Shown: positions 26,086 to 34,973, counted from the first letter of the stretch. The stretch: DNA of 49,424 bases from Acholeplasmataceae bacterium (GCA_012522345.1 JAAYKO010000063.1:1-49424), one strand, 5' to 3'. A program made the numbers and translations. Notes: a model not told the origin generated them from the letters alone.

Positions 26086-27844
26086 CTATTACACTCTCTT
26101 TTAAATGTTTTATTATTTGCTGGCGTAAACTCTCACTTATTCCAATACTTTGGTAGTCCTTTATTGTCCCTTTAATCATCTTTTCTTTTGTAATAAACTT
26201 TTGCAAGATTTTTTTCTTACGAACAGGCCCAACACCTTTAATATTGTCTAAAGGACTTACAAAAAGACTTCTTTTGCGCGATTTTTGGTGGAAATCAAGA
26301 GCAAACCGGTGCATTTCTTCAGAGATTGAACTTAAATAAGTATAAAGTTCTCTTCCCTTTTCAAGTTGAAACTCATTATTATTATAAACTACACTCTCGA
26401 GTTGGTGTTTAATATTTTTCTTTAAACCAACAACTGGAATTTTTAACCCCAATGAATTTAATGTTTCAATTGAAGCATTGACTTGTCCTTTACCACCATC
26501 AACAATAATTAAATCGGGCTGCTTTAATCTTTCTAGTAAAACCCTTTGGTAGCGCCGATACAATACTTCTTTAAAAGCTCCATAATCATCAGCTTTCAAA
26601 GTGCTTTTAAGATGATATTTACGATATTCTTTTTTTGCTGGTCTTCCTGATTCATAGACTACCATCGCACTAATTGGATTAGCTCCAAAAAGATGGGCAT
26701 TGTCAAACGCATCAATCCGATTAATGTTTTCTAAGTTTAAAAGCTGTTTGAAGGCATTAAGTGTTTTTTCTTTTTTAACTTCAGTTTCTTTGCTCAACAA
26801 TTCGTGATGTTTTAAGTCATAAGCTGCATTTTTATATGCTAAATCAACTAATTTCTTTTTATCACCAATTTTGGGAATTATTGCTTTATTACCAAAAACT
26901 TCTTTTATTTCTGCTAAATCAAACTTCGCATCCAAGCAAATTTCATCTGGAATAGGCCTTTTATCATAATATTGCAACAAATAGCTAACAATTTGGTCAT
27001 TAGGATTAATAAACCGAGGAATAATTTCGCTTTTTGCATCAATTATTTTACCTTTTCTCATTAATAGAATTTGCAAACTAATATCTTCTCGATTTGCCTT
27101 GTAGGCAATAAAATCGCGATCTTTAAAGTCGTTTAAAGAGATCAATTGTTTTTCTGTTGTCTGTTCAACTGACTCAATTAGCTTCTTATATTCTAAAGCT
27201 CGTTCATACTGCAATTTCTCTGCAGCTTGATTCATCATCATTTTTAATTTTTCAATTACATTTTTGGTGTCACCTTTTAAAAAGGCTGTTACTTGCTTGA
27301 TATAAGGTGTATAATCGATTGGTTCATTTTCGATACAGGGAGCTAAACATTCTCCCATATGATAGTACAAACAAGCTCTTTTGGGCAAAAACTCACACTT
27401 TCTAAAGGGATACATTCTATTTAAAAGTTTTACTGTTTCTCGGGCGCTATAAACATTGGGGTAAGGACCGAAATAAAGCCCTTTATCCTTCTCTAAGTCA
27501 CGGGAAACAATAATTCTAGGATGTTCTTCTTCGGTTATCACGATGTAAGGATAACTAGCATCATCGGTAAGTTTAATGTTATATTTGGGGAGATGTTTTT
27601 TAATTAAGTTCACTTCTAGCAATAGCGCCTCAAGTTCTGTTTTAGTTTGGACAAAGGAAAAATCAACAATCTCACTGATTAGTTTGGTTGTTTTTAAGTT
27701 ATGAGCGCCGCTAAAATAACTGCGAACGCGATTTTTTAAGTTTTTCGCCTTGCCAATATAAATAATCGTGTTGTTTTTATCATACATTAAATAACAACCC
27801 GGACCATTTGGCATAAATTTAACTTTTTCTTTTAGCTTTTCCAA
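26060..27844 (-). CDS. uvrC: Excinuclease ABC subunit C
   Basis: Makes both incisions in nucleotide excision repair with UvrB. About 594 residues. The N-terminal GIY-YIG domain is seen in MYDKNNTIIYIGKAKNLKNRVRSYF, a UVR motif lies near 200-235, the second nuclease domain has DAFDNAHLFG and IIVDGGKGQVNAS, and a helix-hairpin-helix is at the end (LDNIKGVGPVRKKKIL). I prefer TTG at 27844, eight bases after GGGAG; the in-frame GTG at 27853 abuts that site. The gene ends in TGA inside the next ORF. uvrA and uvrB are not here. Confidence 0.95.
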   Translation of the reverse strand: MEKLKEKVKFMPNGPGCYLMYDKNNTIIYIGKAKNLKNRVRSYFSGAHNLKTTKLISEIVDFSFVQTKTELEALLLEVNLIKKHLPKYNIKLTDDASYPYIVITEEEHPRIIVSRDLEKDKGLYFGPYPNVYSARETVKLLNRMYPFRKCEFLPKRACLYYHMGECLAPCIENEPIDYTPYIKQVTAFLKGDTKNVIEKLKMMMNQAAEKLQYERALEYKKLIESVEQTTEKQLISLNDFKDRDFIAYKANREDISLQILLMRKGKIIDAKSEIIPRFINPNDQIVSYLLQYYDKRPIPDEICLDAKFDLAEIKEVFGNKAIIPKIGDKKKLVDLAYKNAAYDLKHHELLSKETEVKKEKTLNAFKQLLNLENINRIDAFDNAHLFGANPISAMVVYESGRPAKKEYRKYHLKSTLKADDYGAFKEVLYRRYQRVLLERLKQPDLIIVDGGKGQVNASIETLNSLGLKIPVVGLKKNIKHQLESVVYNNNEFQLEKGRELYTYLSSISEEMHRFALDFHQKSRKRSLFVSPLDNIKGVGPVRKKKILQKFITKEKMIKGTIKDYQSIGISESLRQQIIKHLKESVIDEKNNKKS

Positions 27845-27864
27845 GCAATTCACTCCCTTTAATT

Positions 27865-27870
27865 ATTTTA
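27865..27870 (-). promoter_or_regulatory. Extended -10 promoter of uvrC
   Basis: Minus strand TGTTAAAAT, about 20 bases before uvrC and just after the rpoZ terminator. Confidence 0.5.
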
Positions 27871-27881
27871 ACATAGTTTCG

Positions 27882-27912
27882 AAAAAAAAAAGTAGTTTTA
27901 AATCTCTACTTT
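27882..27912 (-). terminator. Terminator overlapping the rpoZ stop
   Basis: Minus strand stem AAAGTAG/CTACTTT, followed by a long T run. The TAA stop of rpoZ lies in the loop. Confidence 0.85.
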
Positions 27913-28125
27913 TTCTTCAAACTCAACTTCTATTTTTCCAGCGAGCACTTCTTCAAGTGCTATTCCTACAGGTTTTACGCATTTATGTTCCTCTAAACTA
28001 GTACCTTCAAACTGGATTTTTTTCGCTCTTTTTGCGGCAATAAAAGCCAACTTATATTTTGAATTCACAACTTCTAAAAGTTCATCGATTGAAGGGTAAC
28101 GCATTCCATCATTATTTATACTCAT
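27898..28125 (-). CDS. rpoZ: RNA polymerase omega subunit
   Basis: 75 residues. The core MRYPSIDELLEVVNSKYKL and FIAAKRAKKIQ matches omega, which helps assemble the polymerase. The C-terminal acidic tail (EVEFEEKVEI) is usual. It starts one base after the gmk stop, with AGGAGAGGAA in the gmk end as ribosome site, the gmk-rpoZ pairing known in Firmicutes. Confidence 0.93.
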   Translation of the reverse strand: MSINNDGMRYPSIDELLEVVNSKYKLAFIAAKRAKKIQFEGTSLEEHKCVKPVGIALEEVLAGKIEVEFEEKVEI

Positions 28126-28126
28126 T

Positions 28127-28747
28127 TTATTCCTCTCCTAACATCTTCATATATTTGTAAATTGTTCTTTCAGTTTTCGAATGTTCAGCAATAATTATTG
28201 AGATAATTCTTTCTGCTGCTTTGTCAATATTATCATTGACTACAATGTAATCGTATTTATGGGCTAATAAAAATTCTCGATCAGCTTTATCAATTCGCTC
28301 TTGGATTTTTTTCTCCGGTTCTGTTCCGCGTTCTAATAACCTATTATATAATGCTTGTTTTTTCGGTGGGACAATAAAGATAAAAACTGCTTCTGGCATC
28401 TTTGAACGAACTTGAAGGGCGCCAGAGACTTCAATTTCTAATACAACCTCACTACCTAAAGCCAACTGTTCTTCAACATATTTTTTTGGTGTCCCATAGT
28501 AATGACCGACAAACTCTGCCCACTCCAATAAAAGATCTTCTTCAATGTATTTTAAAAATGTTTCTTTGCTCACGAAAAAATAATCAACACCATCAACTTC
28601 CCCTTCACGAGGTTTTCTGGTTGTCATTGAGATAGAATAAACTAGCTTATGACTCTTTTTCTCAAATAAAGCTTTACAGACTGTACTTTTACCGACTCCA
28701 GATGGTCCAGATAAAACTACCAAAAGCCCTTTTTCGTTTAATTTCAT
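28127..28747 (-). CDS. gmk: Guanylate kinase
   Basis: Phosphorylates GMP to GDP with ATP. 206 residues. The P-loop is SGPSGVGKST, the GMP site TTRKPREGEVDGVDYFFVS and YYGTPKKYV, and the lid region RLLERGTEPEKKIQERI. Full-length and with all expected motifs. It leads the gmk-rpoZ unit. A second, more divergent homologue is at 47.2-47.8 kb. Confidence 0.96.
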   Translation of the reverse strand: MKLNEKGLLVVLSGPSGVGKSTVCKALFEKKSHKLVYSISMTTRKPREGEVDGVDYFFVSKETFLKYIEEDLLLEWAEFVGHYYGTPKKYVEEQLALGSEVVLEIEVSGALQVRSKMPEAVFIFIVPPKKQALYNRLLERGTEPEKKIQERIDKADREFLLAHKYDYIVVNDNIDKAAERIISIIIAEHSKTERTIYKYMKMLGEE

Positions 28748-28779
28748 CTTTTACCTACATATTTGAAGCATTATTTTAT

Positions 28780-28808
28780 ATTATAACCTAAATAATTTTA
28801 ATAGTAAA
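28780..28808 (-). promoter_or_regulatory. Promoter of gmk-rpoZ
   Basis: Minus strand -35 TTTACT (28803-28808) and -10 TATAAT (28780-28785), 17 bases apart. Confidence 0.6.
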
Positions 28809-28862
28809 GGAAAAAAAGTCATATTTGAGCCAACTAAACCGTTTTCAAGAGTCTTTTTGTGC

Positions 28863-28868
28863 TATAAT
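28863..28868 (+). promoter_or_regulatory. Extended -10 promoter of rqcH
   Basis: Plus strand TGCTATAAT. Transcription should start near 28875, at the ribosome site AGGTG (28875-28879), so the leader would be only about ten bases. Confidence 0.55.
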
Positions 28869-28884
28869 GTTTACAGGTGATTTG

Positions 28885-30390
28885 ATGCCAATTGATGGAT
28901 ATTTCATTGAGCGTCAAATTGAGGAATTCTTACCTCAATTAAAGTTAGGAAAAACAAGAAAAATAAGTGGTTTAGATAAACACACAATTCTTTTTGAAAT
29001 TTATCGCAAAGGCCAAGTTTTGAATCTTATCTATAATTTCAGTCCTAACGCTGCTCATATGAGAATTACAAATAATTTAAAAGGTTCTTTTAATTCCAGT
29101 TTTATAACTCTACTTAAAAAGGAGTTACTAAACACGACTTTAAAAGGAATTAAACAATATAAAAAAGATCGGATTGTTTTTTTTGAGTTTGAAAAATCAG
29201 ATCCTTTTTTTGGCAAGATTAAGCGAATTCTCGTTTTTGAGTTAATGGGTAGAAATTCAAACCTAATTTTACTCGATGAAGAAAACATCATTCTCGATGC
29301 CGCTAATAAACGCTTTAATGAACATCTAAGATCTATTTTACCAAAACTTCCCTACGAAGTTTTTCCGACAACCAAAAAAGAATTCAAGTTTACTGATTTA
29401 ACAAACTATCATTCTTCTGATGAACTCTTTTACAACTCCTTAGGCTTCTCTAGAGAACTTGCGGCATTTGTTTATAATAAAAGAGTTAATCTCACTAATG
29501 AACCGACTAAACCGACGCTCTATGTAAATCAAAAAAACATCTTTCATGCGATTGATTTAAAACTTCCTGGAAAGAAAAAAGAGTTTCCTTCGACATCTTT
29601 ATTATTAGAATATTACTATTCAATCACCTTAAAAAGCGATGATTATTTAATCAAACTATTGACCAAAGAACATCATAAACAAACAACTAAACTTACAAAA
29701 CTTTCTGAACAGCTCAAAGCTAATAAAAACTATGATTTTTATCGCTTAACTGCAGATAAAATCTACAGTAGTTCACTTAATTTAGATTCCCGTCATTCAG
29801 AGTTTGAGGGTCTTAAACTTGATTATAATTTAACTTTAAATCAAAACGCCCAAGCTTTATACAAACGTTACCGAAAAATGAAAAACTCACTTGAACATTT
29901 AACCGGCCAAATTAAAAAGACTAAAAATCTAATAAATTACTATTCTGACTTAATCGCGAACTTTTCATTTTACAATAATGATGATTTAACCGATATTAAA
30001 CAAGAATTAATCAACCTTGGCGTAATTAAACATTCTAAAAAAACATCTAAAAGCCCGACTAAATATCTTTCCTTTCAGCTTGAAGGTGGTGTTTGTTTGG
30101 TAGGAAAAACCGCAAAACAAAATGAATATTTACTCTCTGTTTTAGCTCGCGGAAATGATCTCTGGTTTCACGTTAAAGATTATCCTGGGGCTCATGTTAT
30201 TTTAAAGGGTGAAAAAAGTGAACAAAACATAATGTTTGCAGCTAAAAAAGCTCTTGAATATAGTAGTTTGGCTACTTTATTAAAAGGGAATGTTAACTAT
30301 ACATTAGTCAGAAATGTAAAAAGAATTAAAGATCGACCAGGCTTCTACGTTTCTTACAAAAACGAACAAACAATTTATCTCTCGATATAA
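28885..30390 (+). CDS. rqcH: Rqc2/NEMF-type ribosome quality control factor RqcH
   Basis: Binds stalled 50S-peptidyl-tRNA complexes and adds C-terminal alanine tails. 501 residues: NFACT-N domain (1-190), coiled coil (about 270-390, with KMKNSLEHLTGQIKKTKNL) and NFACT-R domain with GNDLWFHVKDYPGAHVIL. The start ATG 28885 gives MPIDGYFIERQI, matching the family start; AGGTG is five bases upstream, and the extended -10 lies within the open frame further upstream, so a longer start is unlikely. It is slightly shorter than B. subtilis RqcH (about 570). Confidence 0.93.
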   Translation: MPIDGYFIERQIEEFLPQLKLGKTRKISGLDKHTILFEIYRKGQVLNLIYNFSPNAAHMRITNNLKGSFNSSFITLLKKELLNTTLKGIKQYKKDRIVFFEFEKSDPFFGKIKRILVFELMGRNSNLILLDEENIILDAANKRFNEHLRSILPKLPYEVFPTTKKEFKFTDLTNYHSSDELFYNSLGFSRELAAFVYNKRVNLTNEPTKPTLYVNQKNIFHAIDLKLPGKKKEFPSTSLLLEYYYSITLKSDDYLIKLLTKEHHKQTTKLTKLSEQLKANKNYDFYRLTADKIYSSSLNLDSRHSEFEGLKLDYNLTLNQNAQALYKRYRKMKNSLEHLTGQIKKTKNLINYYSDLIANFSFYNNDDLTDIKQELINLGVIKHSKKTSKSPTKYLSFQLEGGVCLVGKTAKQNEYLLSVLARGNDLWFHVKDYPGAHVILKGEKSEQNIMFAAKKALEYSSLATLLKGNVNYTLVRNVKRIKDRPGFYVSYKNEQTIYLSI

Positions 30391-30400
30391 AGCATACAAT

Positions 30401-30429
30401 TTGAAAACAAACACTTTTAACGTTATAAT
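30401..30429 (+). promoter_or_regulatory. Promoter of sodA
   Basis: Plus strand -35 TTGAAA (30401-30406) and -10 TATAAT (30424-30429), 17 bases apart; one of the best-matched promoters in the window. Confidence 0.75.
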
Positions 30430-30465
30430 AAGAGTAGAGAAAAAATAGAAAGGATTTGATTAATT

Positions 30466-31062
30466 ATGGCATACAAATTACCAAAACTAAATTATGCTTA
30501 TGATGCTTTAGAACCAACTATTGATGCAAAAACTATGGAAATTCATCATACTAAGCACCACAATGCTTATGTGACAGGATTAAACGCAGCACTTGAAAAG
30601 CATCCGAATTTAAAACTCACATTAAATGAAATGTTAGCTGATTTGACTAAAGTTCCTGAAGATATTAGAACTGCAGTAAGAAATCATGGCGGAGGACACT
30701 TTAACCACTCACTCTTTTGGGAAATCTTAACTCCCGGTGGGGCAAAAGCACCTCAAGGCGAACTTTTAGCTGCAATTAATGCTGCTTTTGGCTCATTTGC
30801 ACAGTTTAAAGATCAATTCGCAACCGCTGCAAAAACTCGTTTCGGTTCTGGTTGGGCTTGGCTTTTAAAGACCGCTAATGGACTTGTTGTTACTTCATCA
30901 GCTAACCAAGACACACCGCTTGATCTTGGAAAACCAATTTTAGGTTTAGATGTTTGGGAACACGCTTATTATTTAAAATATCAAAACCGGCGTCCAGATT
31001 ACGTTGAAGCATTCTTTGAAGTAATAAATTGGGATGTTGTTGCGAAATTATTTACTGAATAA
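30466..31062 (+). CDS. sodA: Superoxide dismutase (Mn/Fe family)
   Basis: Dismutates superoxide. 198 residues. Metal ligands are visible: [10 protein letters not shown] for the first histidine, [14 protein letters not shown] for the second, and [18 protein letters not shown] for the aspartate and last histidine. NHGGGHFNH and the C-terminal part look like the Mn type, but metal choice cannot be proved from sequence. It has a consensus promoter and a terminator of its own. A manganese riboswitch further along supports manganese use by this organism. Confidence 0.95.
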   Translation: MAYKLPKLNYAYDALEPTIDAKTMEIHHTKHHNAYVTGLNAALEKHPNLKLTLNEMLADLTKVPEDIRTAVRNHGGGHFNHSLFWEILTPGGAKAPQGELLAAINAAFGSFAQFKDQFATAAKTRFGSGWAWLLKTANGLVVTSSANQDTPLDLGKPILGLDVWEHAYYLKYQNRRPDYVEAFFEVINWDVVAKLFTE

Positions 31063-31076
31063 GTTAATTTAAGTTC

Positions 31077-31110
31077 AAAAAAAACACTTTTTGCAAGTGT
31101 TTTTTGTTTT
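31077..31110 (+). terminator. Terminator after sodA
   Basis: Plus strand ACACTT-TTTGC-AAGTGT hairpin followed by six T, with an A run before it. Confidence 0.85.
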
Positions 31111-31117
31111 TACATGC

Positions 31118-31123
31118 TACAAT
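31118..31123 (+). promoter_or_regulatory. Extended -10 promoter of the DUF975 gene
   Basis: Plus strand TGCTACAAT, directly after the sodA terminator and about 24 bases before the GTG start. Confidence 0.55.
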
Positions 31124-31146
31124 TAAATTGTGGAAGGAGTGAAAAC

Positions 31147-31734
31147 GTGAAATTTCGAACTGCAAAACAGACAAGAGATGCCGCTTGGAATTCTCTTAGA
31201 GGTCACTATTGGAATATTTTTGTCGCTTTATTAATTGCGGGTATTATTACCTCTGCTGCTTTTGTTGCAGCTATTGTTGTTCTTGGGCCATTGTTGATTG
31301 GAATGGCAATTTATCAGTTAAAAGCTCTTAGAGAAGATAAAAGTGGTGAATTAGGTGTTTTATTTGAGGGTTTCAATAATTTTGGAAGAAACTTTGTTGT
31401 TATAGTTTTAAAACAGATTTTAATCTTTTTATGGTCACTATTATTTCTGATTCCTGGTATTGTTCGAGCTTTCAGCCTTGGAATGGTTGAGTTTATTGCT
31501 GCTGATAATCCAGAGATGTCGGCTACTGAAGTTATTGATGCTTCCACTAAAATGATGAAAACTCATCGCTTTAGACTTTTTTGTCTTTATTTAAGTTTTT
31601 TTGGATGGGTTTTATTAGGAATAATTACCTTTGGAGTTGGTCTCGTGTTTATTGTGCCTTATTTTAATGCTGCTAAAATCCAATTTTATGAAGAGTTGTT
31701 AGCTTTAAACCAAACTCCAGGAGAAACTGCTTAA
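31147..31734 (+). CDS. DUF975 family membrane protein
   Basis: 195 residues. Starts RTAKQTRDAAWNSLRGHYWNIF, followed by about four to five hydrophobic segments; the family signature is FLIPGIVRAFSLGMVEFIAADNP and the ending PYFNAAKIQFYEELL. Function is unknown. The start is GTG at 31147 with AAGGAG seven bases upstream; an in-frame ATG at 31114 falls in the promoter and cannot be the start. Its own strong GC-rich terminator follows. Confidence 0.85.
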   Translation: MKFRTAKQTRDAAWNSLRGHYWNIFVALLIAGIITSAAFVAAIVVLGPLLIGMAIYQLKALREDKSGELGVLFEGFNNFGRNFVVIVLKQILIFLWSLLFLIPGIVRAFSLGMVEFIAADNPEMSATEVIDASTKMMKTHRFRLFCLYLSFFGWVLLGIITFGVGLVFIVPYFNAAKIQFYEELLALNQTPGETA

Positions 31735-31745
31735 TAAACAGTTAG

Positions 31746-31771
31746 GGGCGCTCAAAGCGCCCTTTTATTTT
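31746..31771 (+). terminator. GC-rich terminator after the DUF975 gene
   Basis: Plus strand GGGCGC-TCAAA-GCGCCC followed by TTTTATTTT. The opposite strand has a poorer T run, but the hairpin may also affect the convergent hpf transcript. Confidence 0.88.
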
Positions 31772-32316
31772 GTCTCTATAACGGCATAATGACCGTCTTT
31801 TCTCAAATAACAGACATTTACTTCATTAGTTTCTTTGTTTAAAAACACATAGAAGTCGTGTCCCATCATTTCCATTTCAATTATCGCTTCTTCAAGAGTC
31901 ATCGGTATTAATTCATATTCTTTTCTTTTAACTATCTTTTTGACAATCTCTTTTTTCGATAGCTCTAAAGGTTCATCACTAAACTCTTGAGCATAAAAAT
32001 CCTTAATTCCTTTTTTCGCGAGATGTTTTGTTAGTTTTTCCTTATGTTTCCTTACTTGCGCAACCAATTTATCATTTGTTTTATCGATTGCCCGATACAT
32101 ATCTGAATCAGTGACTTCGCTTCTTAGAGTAATCCCCTTACACGGCATTGTAACTTCAACTTTATATTTGCCTGGGTACTGTTTTAAGACCACTCTAACA
32201 CTTAAGATCCATTCAGGTTTGAATAATGAAATCGGCTTTTGAAGTCGCTTTCTAACATAATTTTCAATCGCTTTAGTAGGGACAAAGCCATTTTTACCAA
32301 CAATTTCAATTCGCAT
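31765..32316 (-). CDS. hpf: Long-form ribosome hibernation promoting factor
   Basis: Dimerises 70S ribosomes in slow growth. 183 residues: an N-terminal S30AE domain (about 1-100, MRIEIVGKNG and RSEVTDSDMYRAIDKTNDKL) and the C-terminal dimerisation domain typical of long HPF (EEAIIEMEMMGHDFYVFLNKETNEVN split over 128-170). GGAGGAAG precedes the ATG, and a TATAAT lies ten bases further, so it may have a close promoter. It follows a comFC-like ORF, as hpf does in many Firmicutes. Confidence 0.94.
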   Translation of the reverse strand: MRIEIVGKNGFVPTKAIENYVRKRLQKPISLFKPEWILSVRVVLKQYPGKYKVEVTMPCKGITLRSEVTDSDMYRAIDKTNDKLVAQVRKHKEKLTKHLAKKGIKDFYAQEFSDEPLELSKKEIVKKIVKRKEYELIPMTLEEAIIEMEMMGHDFYVFLNKETNEVNVCYLRKDGHYAVIETK

Positions 32317-32333
32317 ATTTCTTCCTCCTCATA

Positions 32334-32696
32334 TTATATTGTTAAAATTGTTTTGCTTAAAATATAAATATCTTTAGCGATAAAATCTAGTAATTCAATT
32401 ATTTTTAAATCTATTTTGTCTAACCAAAGAATTAAATCTTCTGGTTGTTTTTTTTCTAATGTTCTTAAAAACCATTTGCTAATTTCGGTGTTAAATGCTA
32501 ATAAATTAAACTTGTTGTCTTCTTTAAAGAGACTTGTTAAGTAAAAAAGTCCTAAATGTTTAGGTATCACTTGCTCAATTTGAAAAGTTGGATATTTTAA
32601 TTTACAGGCATAACATCTAAAAGTTAAAATCGTAGTAAATAGTGTTTTAATTGTTCTTTTTTTAAAAACTGATCTTCCACAAATATAACAGCGCAT
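32334..32696 (-). CDS. ComFC-like zinc-ribbon remnant
   Basis: 120 residues. The N-terminus has two Cys pairs, CYIC (3-6) and CYAC (28-31), like the zinc ribbon of ComFC, and the gene stands before hpf where comFC is found in Firmicutes. The phosphoribosyltransferase half of ComFC, including its VDDxxTTG motif, is missing; the remaining part is helical (DLILWLDKIDLKIIELLDFIAKD) and unfamiliar. It could be a decayed ComFC, a shortened functional version, or an unrelated zinc protein. The ribosome site is weak (GGTG, ten bases upstream). Confidence 0.6.
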   Translation of the reverse strand: MRCYICGRSVFKKRTIKTLFTTILTFRCYACKLKYPTFQIEQVIPKHLGLFYLTSLFKEDNKFNLLAFNTEISKWFLRTLEKKQPEDLILWLDKIDLKIIELLDFIAKDIYILSKTILTI

Positions 32697-32758
32697 CTTT
32701 TAATCACCATCAGATTTTTACAATCAAACCACTAAATTTTTCTTTAATCTTAAATCTA

Positions 32759-32780
32759 AGGCACGCCAAAAAGCGTGCCT
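32759..32780 (-). terminator. Hairpin terminator after the EF-G paralogue gene
   Basis: Minus strand 8-bp stem AGGCACGC/GCGTGCCT with loop TTTTTG, followed by a poor T run (TAGATTTAAG). Probably a terminator but perhaps partial, letting some transcripts continue to the comFC-like gene and hpf. Confidence 0.6.
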
Positions 32781-32789
32781 CAACTTGTT

Positions 32790-34850
32790 TTATTCCTTAT
32801 ATTTTTTAATAACTCCAGGGATTAAATTTCCAGGCACTTCTTCATAGCGAACAAATTCCCGTTGGAAAGAGCCAGAACCTTGAGTCATCGCCTTTAAATC
32901 AATTGTATAGGACAAGACTTCACTTTCAGGCACTTCGACTTCAATAATTTGACCTTCTTCACCTTGTTTCATCCCAAGAACTCGCCCTCGACGCTTATTC
33001 ATATCTCCCATAACATCACCGACGTATTGTTCTTTAACTGTAATATCCATCTTTAAAATTGGCTCTAAAATAGTTGGGTCTGCTGTTTCAACAGCTTTTC
33101 TAAAGGCTAAAGCTGCAGCCATTTTAAATGATATTTCATTGGAGTCAACAGAGTGATAAGAACCATCGTAAAGTGTCGCTTTAACATTGATCACCGGAAA
33201 ACCGGCGAGGGGTCCTTTTTCAAAAGTTTCAATCAAGCCTTTTTCTACAGCAGGGAAAAAGTTTCTCGGGACCGCTCCACCAAAGACTTCTTCATCAAAT
33301 TCAAAGAGTTCTTCGGTTGGCTGAAAACGAATCCAAACATGGCCAAATTGCCCAGCTCCACCGCTCTGTTTACGATGTTTTCCTTCTGCTTCAACTTTTC
33401 TTTTAATCGTCTCACGATAGACAACTTTAGGTTCTTCTTGTTCAACATCAACTTTATATAATGTCTTCATTCTATCTAAAACATAGTTAATATGTGTCAT
33501 CCCAAGACCACCGAGTAAAAGTTGGTTTGTTTCTTTATTTCTAATTGTTTCAAATGAAGGATCTTCAATATTTAATCTCGTTAAGGCAACCGAGATTCGA
33601 TCTTCATCTTGACGTCTTTTTGGTGTGATTGCAACATAAATAGTTGGCTTTAAAACTTCTACTGGTTGATAAACAATTGGGTTTCTTGGATCGCTAATTG
33701 TAAAGTTTGTTTGGATACCATCAAGTTTAGAAACTGCACAAATATCTCCAGCATTCGCAACTTCAAGTGGGACTTGTTTTTTACCCACCATCGTAAATAA
33801 AGCGCCAACTCTTTCTGCTTTGCCTGTATTACCGATATAAATATCTTGCGCTGTCTTAATCGTACCACTATTGACTTTAATTAAGTTAATCGCGCCAACA
33901 AACGGATCGATAACTGTTTTAAAGACATAAGCACTAAAAGGTTCATCAGAACTTGTTTTTCTAATAACTTCTTGATCAGTTTTTGGGTTTGTCCCAGTAA
34001 GTGGTTTAAGTTCACTCGGTGCTGGTAAAAACTCACTCAACATATCGAGTAGTGTTGGAATTCCAATATTTTTAAGTGAGCTACCAATAATAATTGGAAT
34101 TAACTCTCCCTTTTTAATTCCTCCAGCTAAAGCATCATTAATTTCTTCTTGACTAATCTCTTCGCCGCCAAAATACTTATCTAATAATTCTTCACTAGTC
34201 TCAGCAACGGCTTCTAAAATCATTTCTCGAACTGAAGCAATTTTTTCTTGTTTCTCTTCCCAAATTTCGACTTCTTCAGGGATTCCTTTATCATCATATT
34301 TATAAGCTTTCATTGAAACGCAGTTGACATAACCTGAGAAGTCTTCTTCCTTGCCTATTGGCCACAAGAAAGGTATTGCGTTTCTTCCTAATTCATCCCG
34401 AATTTTCCCCAATACTTCTTCAAAGTTAACATTTTCTTTATCCATTTTATTAATAAAGATAACAGCTGGAATATTCATTTTACGGATTAATTGCCATTGT
34501 CTTTCAGTACCAACTTCAATACCGCGATTAGCATCTACTACTAAAACTGCACCTTTGACAACACTTACTGCTTGTTTTAGCTCATTATCAAACTCTTCAG
34601 TTCCAGGAATATCTAAAAAGTTTAATTTTAAGTTTTTCCATTCAATTGGAATTAGACTTGTTGATAAGCTGCCTTGTTTGTTTTTTTCTTCATCCATATA
34701 ATCTGAAACAGTGTTTCGTGTTTCAATGGAGCCTTTTAAGTTGATTTGTTTACTAGCGTATAATAGTGCCTCGGCAAGTGTTGTTTTACCGGAACCTAAA
34801 TGACCTAGTAAAGCGATGTTTCTAATTTCGTTGGTTTGATAAACCCTCAT
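32790..34850 (-). CDS. Elongation factor G paralogue (FusA2-like)
   Basis: Translational GTPase of 686 residues with the five EF-G domains. G1 is GHLGSGKTT (16-24), G3 is DIPGT (80-84), G4 is NKMD (134-137). In true EF-G the G3 motif is DTPGH, with a catalytic histidine; here threonine stands there, and in related EF-G2 proteins tyrosine is common. Switch I is also altered (NKQGSLSTSLIPIEW). It is therefore a paralogue, not the main EF-G, with possibly slow GTP hydrolysis. Domain IV is present (GGAGQFGHVWIRF), so it may still translocate or recycle ribosomes. A strong GGAGG precedes the ATG. Confidence 0.88.
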   Translation of the reverse strand: MRVYQTNEIRNIALLGHLGSGKTTLAEALLYASKQINLKGSIETRNTVSDYMDEEKNKQGSLSTSLIPIEWKNLKLNFLDIPGTEEFDNELKQAVSVVKGAVLVVDANRGIEVGTERQWQLIRKMNIPAVIFINKMDKENVNFEEVLGKIRDELGRNAIPFLWPIGKEEDFSGYVNCVSMKAYKYDDKGIPEEVEIWEEKQEKIASVREMILEAVAETSEELLDKYFGGEEISQEEINDALAGGIKKGELIPIIIGSSLKNIGIPTLLDMLSEFLPAPSELKPLTGTNPKTDQEVIRKTSSDEPFSAYVFKTVIDPFVGAINLIKVNSGTIKTAQDIYIGNTGKAERVGALFTMVGKKQVPLEVANAGDICAVSKLDGIQTNFTISDPRNPIVYQPVEVLKPTIYVAITPKRRQDEDRISVALTRLNIEDPSFETIRNKETNQLLLGGLGMTHINYVLDRMKTLYKVDVEQEEPKVVYRETIKRKVEAEGKHRKQSGGAGQFGHVWIRFQPTEELFEFDEEVFGGAVPRNFFPAVEKGLIETFEKGPLAGFPVINVKATLYDGSYHSVDSNEISFKMAAALAFRKAVETADPTILEPILKMDITVKEQYVGDVMGDMNKRRGRVLGMKQGEEGQIIEVEVPESEVLSYTIDLKAMTQGSGSFQREFVRYEEVPGNLIPGVIKKYKE

Positions 34851-34899
34851 TTTTTTAAGTCCTCCTATACAGTAAAAATGTTTTTCTTTATCTATTTAA

Positions 34900-34905
34900 A
34901 TTATA
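34900..34905 (-). promoter_or_regulatory. Extended -10 promoter of the EF-G paralogue gene
   Basis: Minus strand TGGTATAAT, about 50 bases before the start; -35 not clear. Confidence 0.6.
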
Positions 34906-34949
34906 CCATAAATAACGAGCAATCGCACCTATTTTTAAAAAAAATATGT

Positions 34950-34955
34950 TATAAT
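34950..34955 (+). promoter_or_regulatory. Extended -10 promoter of yidD
   Basis: Plus strand TGTTATAAT; transcription near 34962 leaves the ribosome site AGGTGG (34963-34968) almost at the 5' end. Confidence 0.55.
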
Positions 34956-34973
34956 GCTTTAGAGGTGGAAGCG

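Noticed and set aside
34836-34973. Longer YidD start 46 codons upstream
   Set aside because: The extension crosses the TGTTATAAT promoter and is not YidD-like; TTG 34974 has a good ribosome site.
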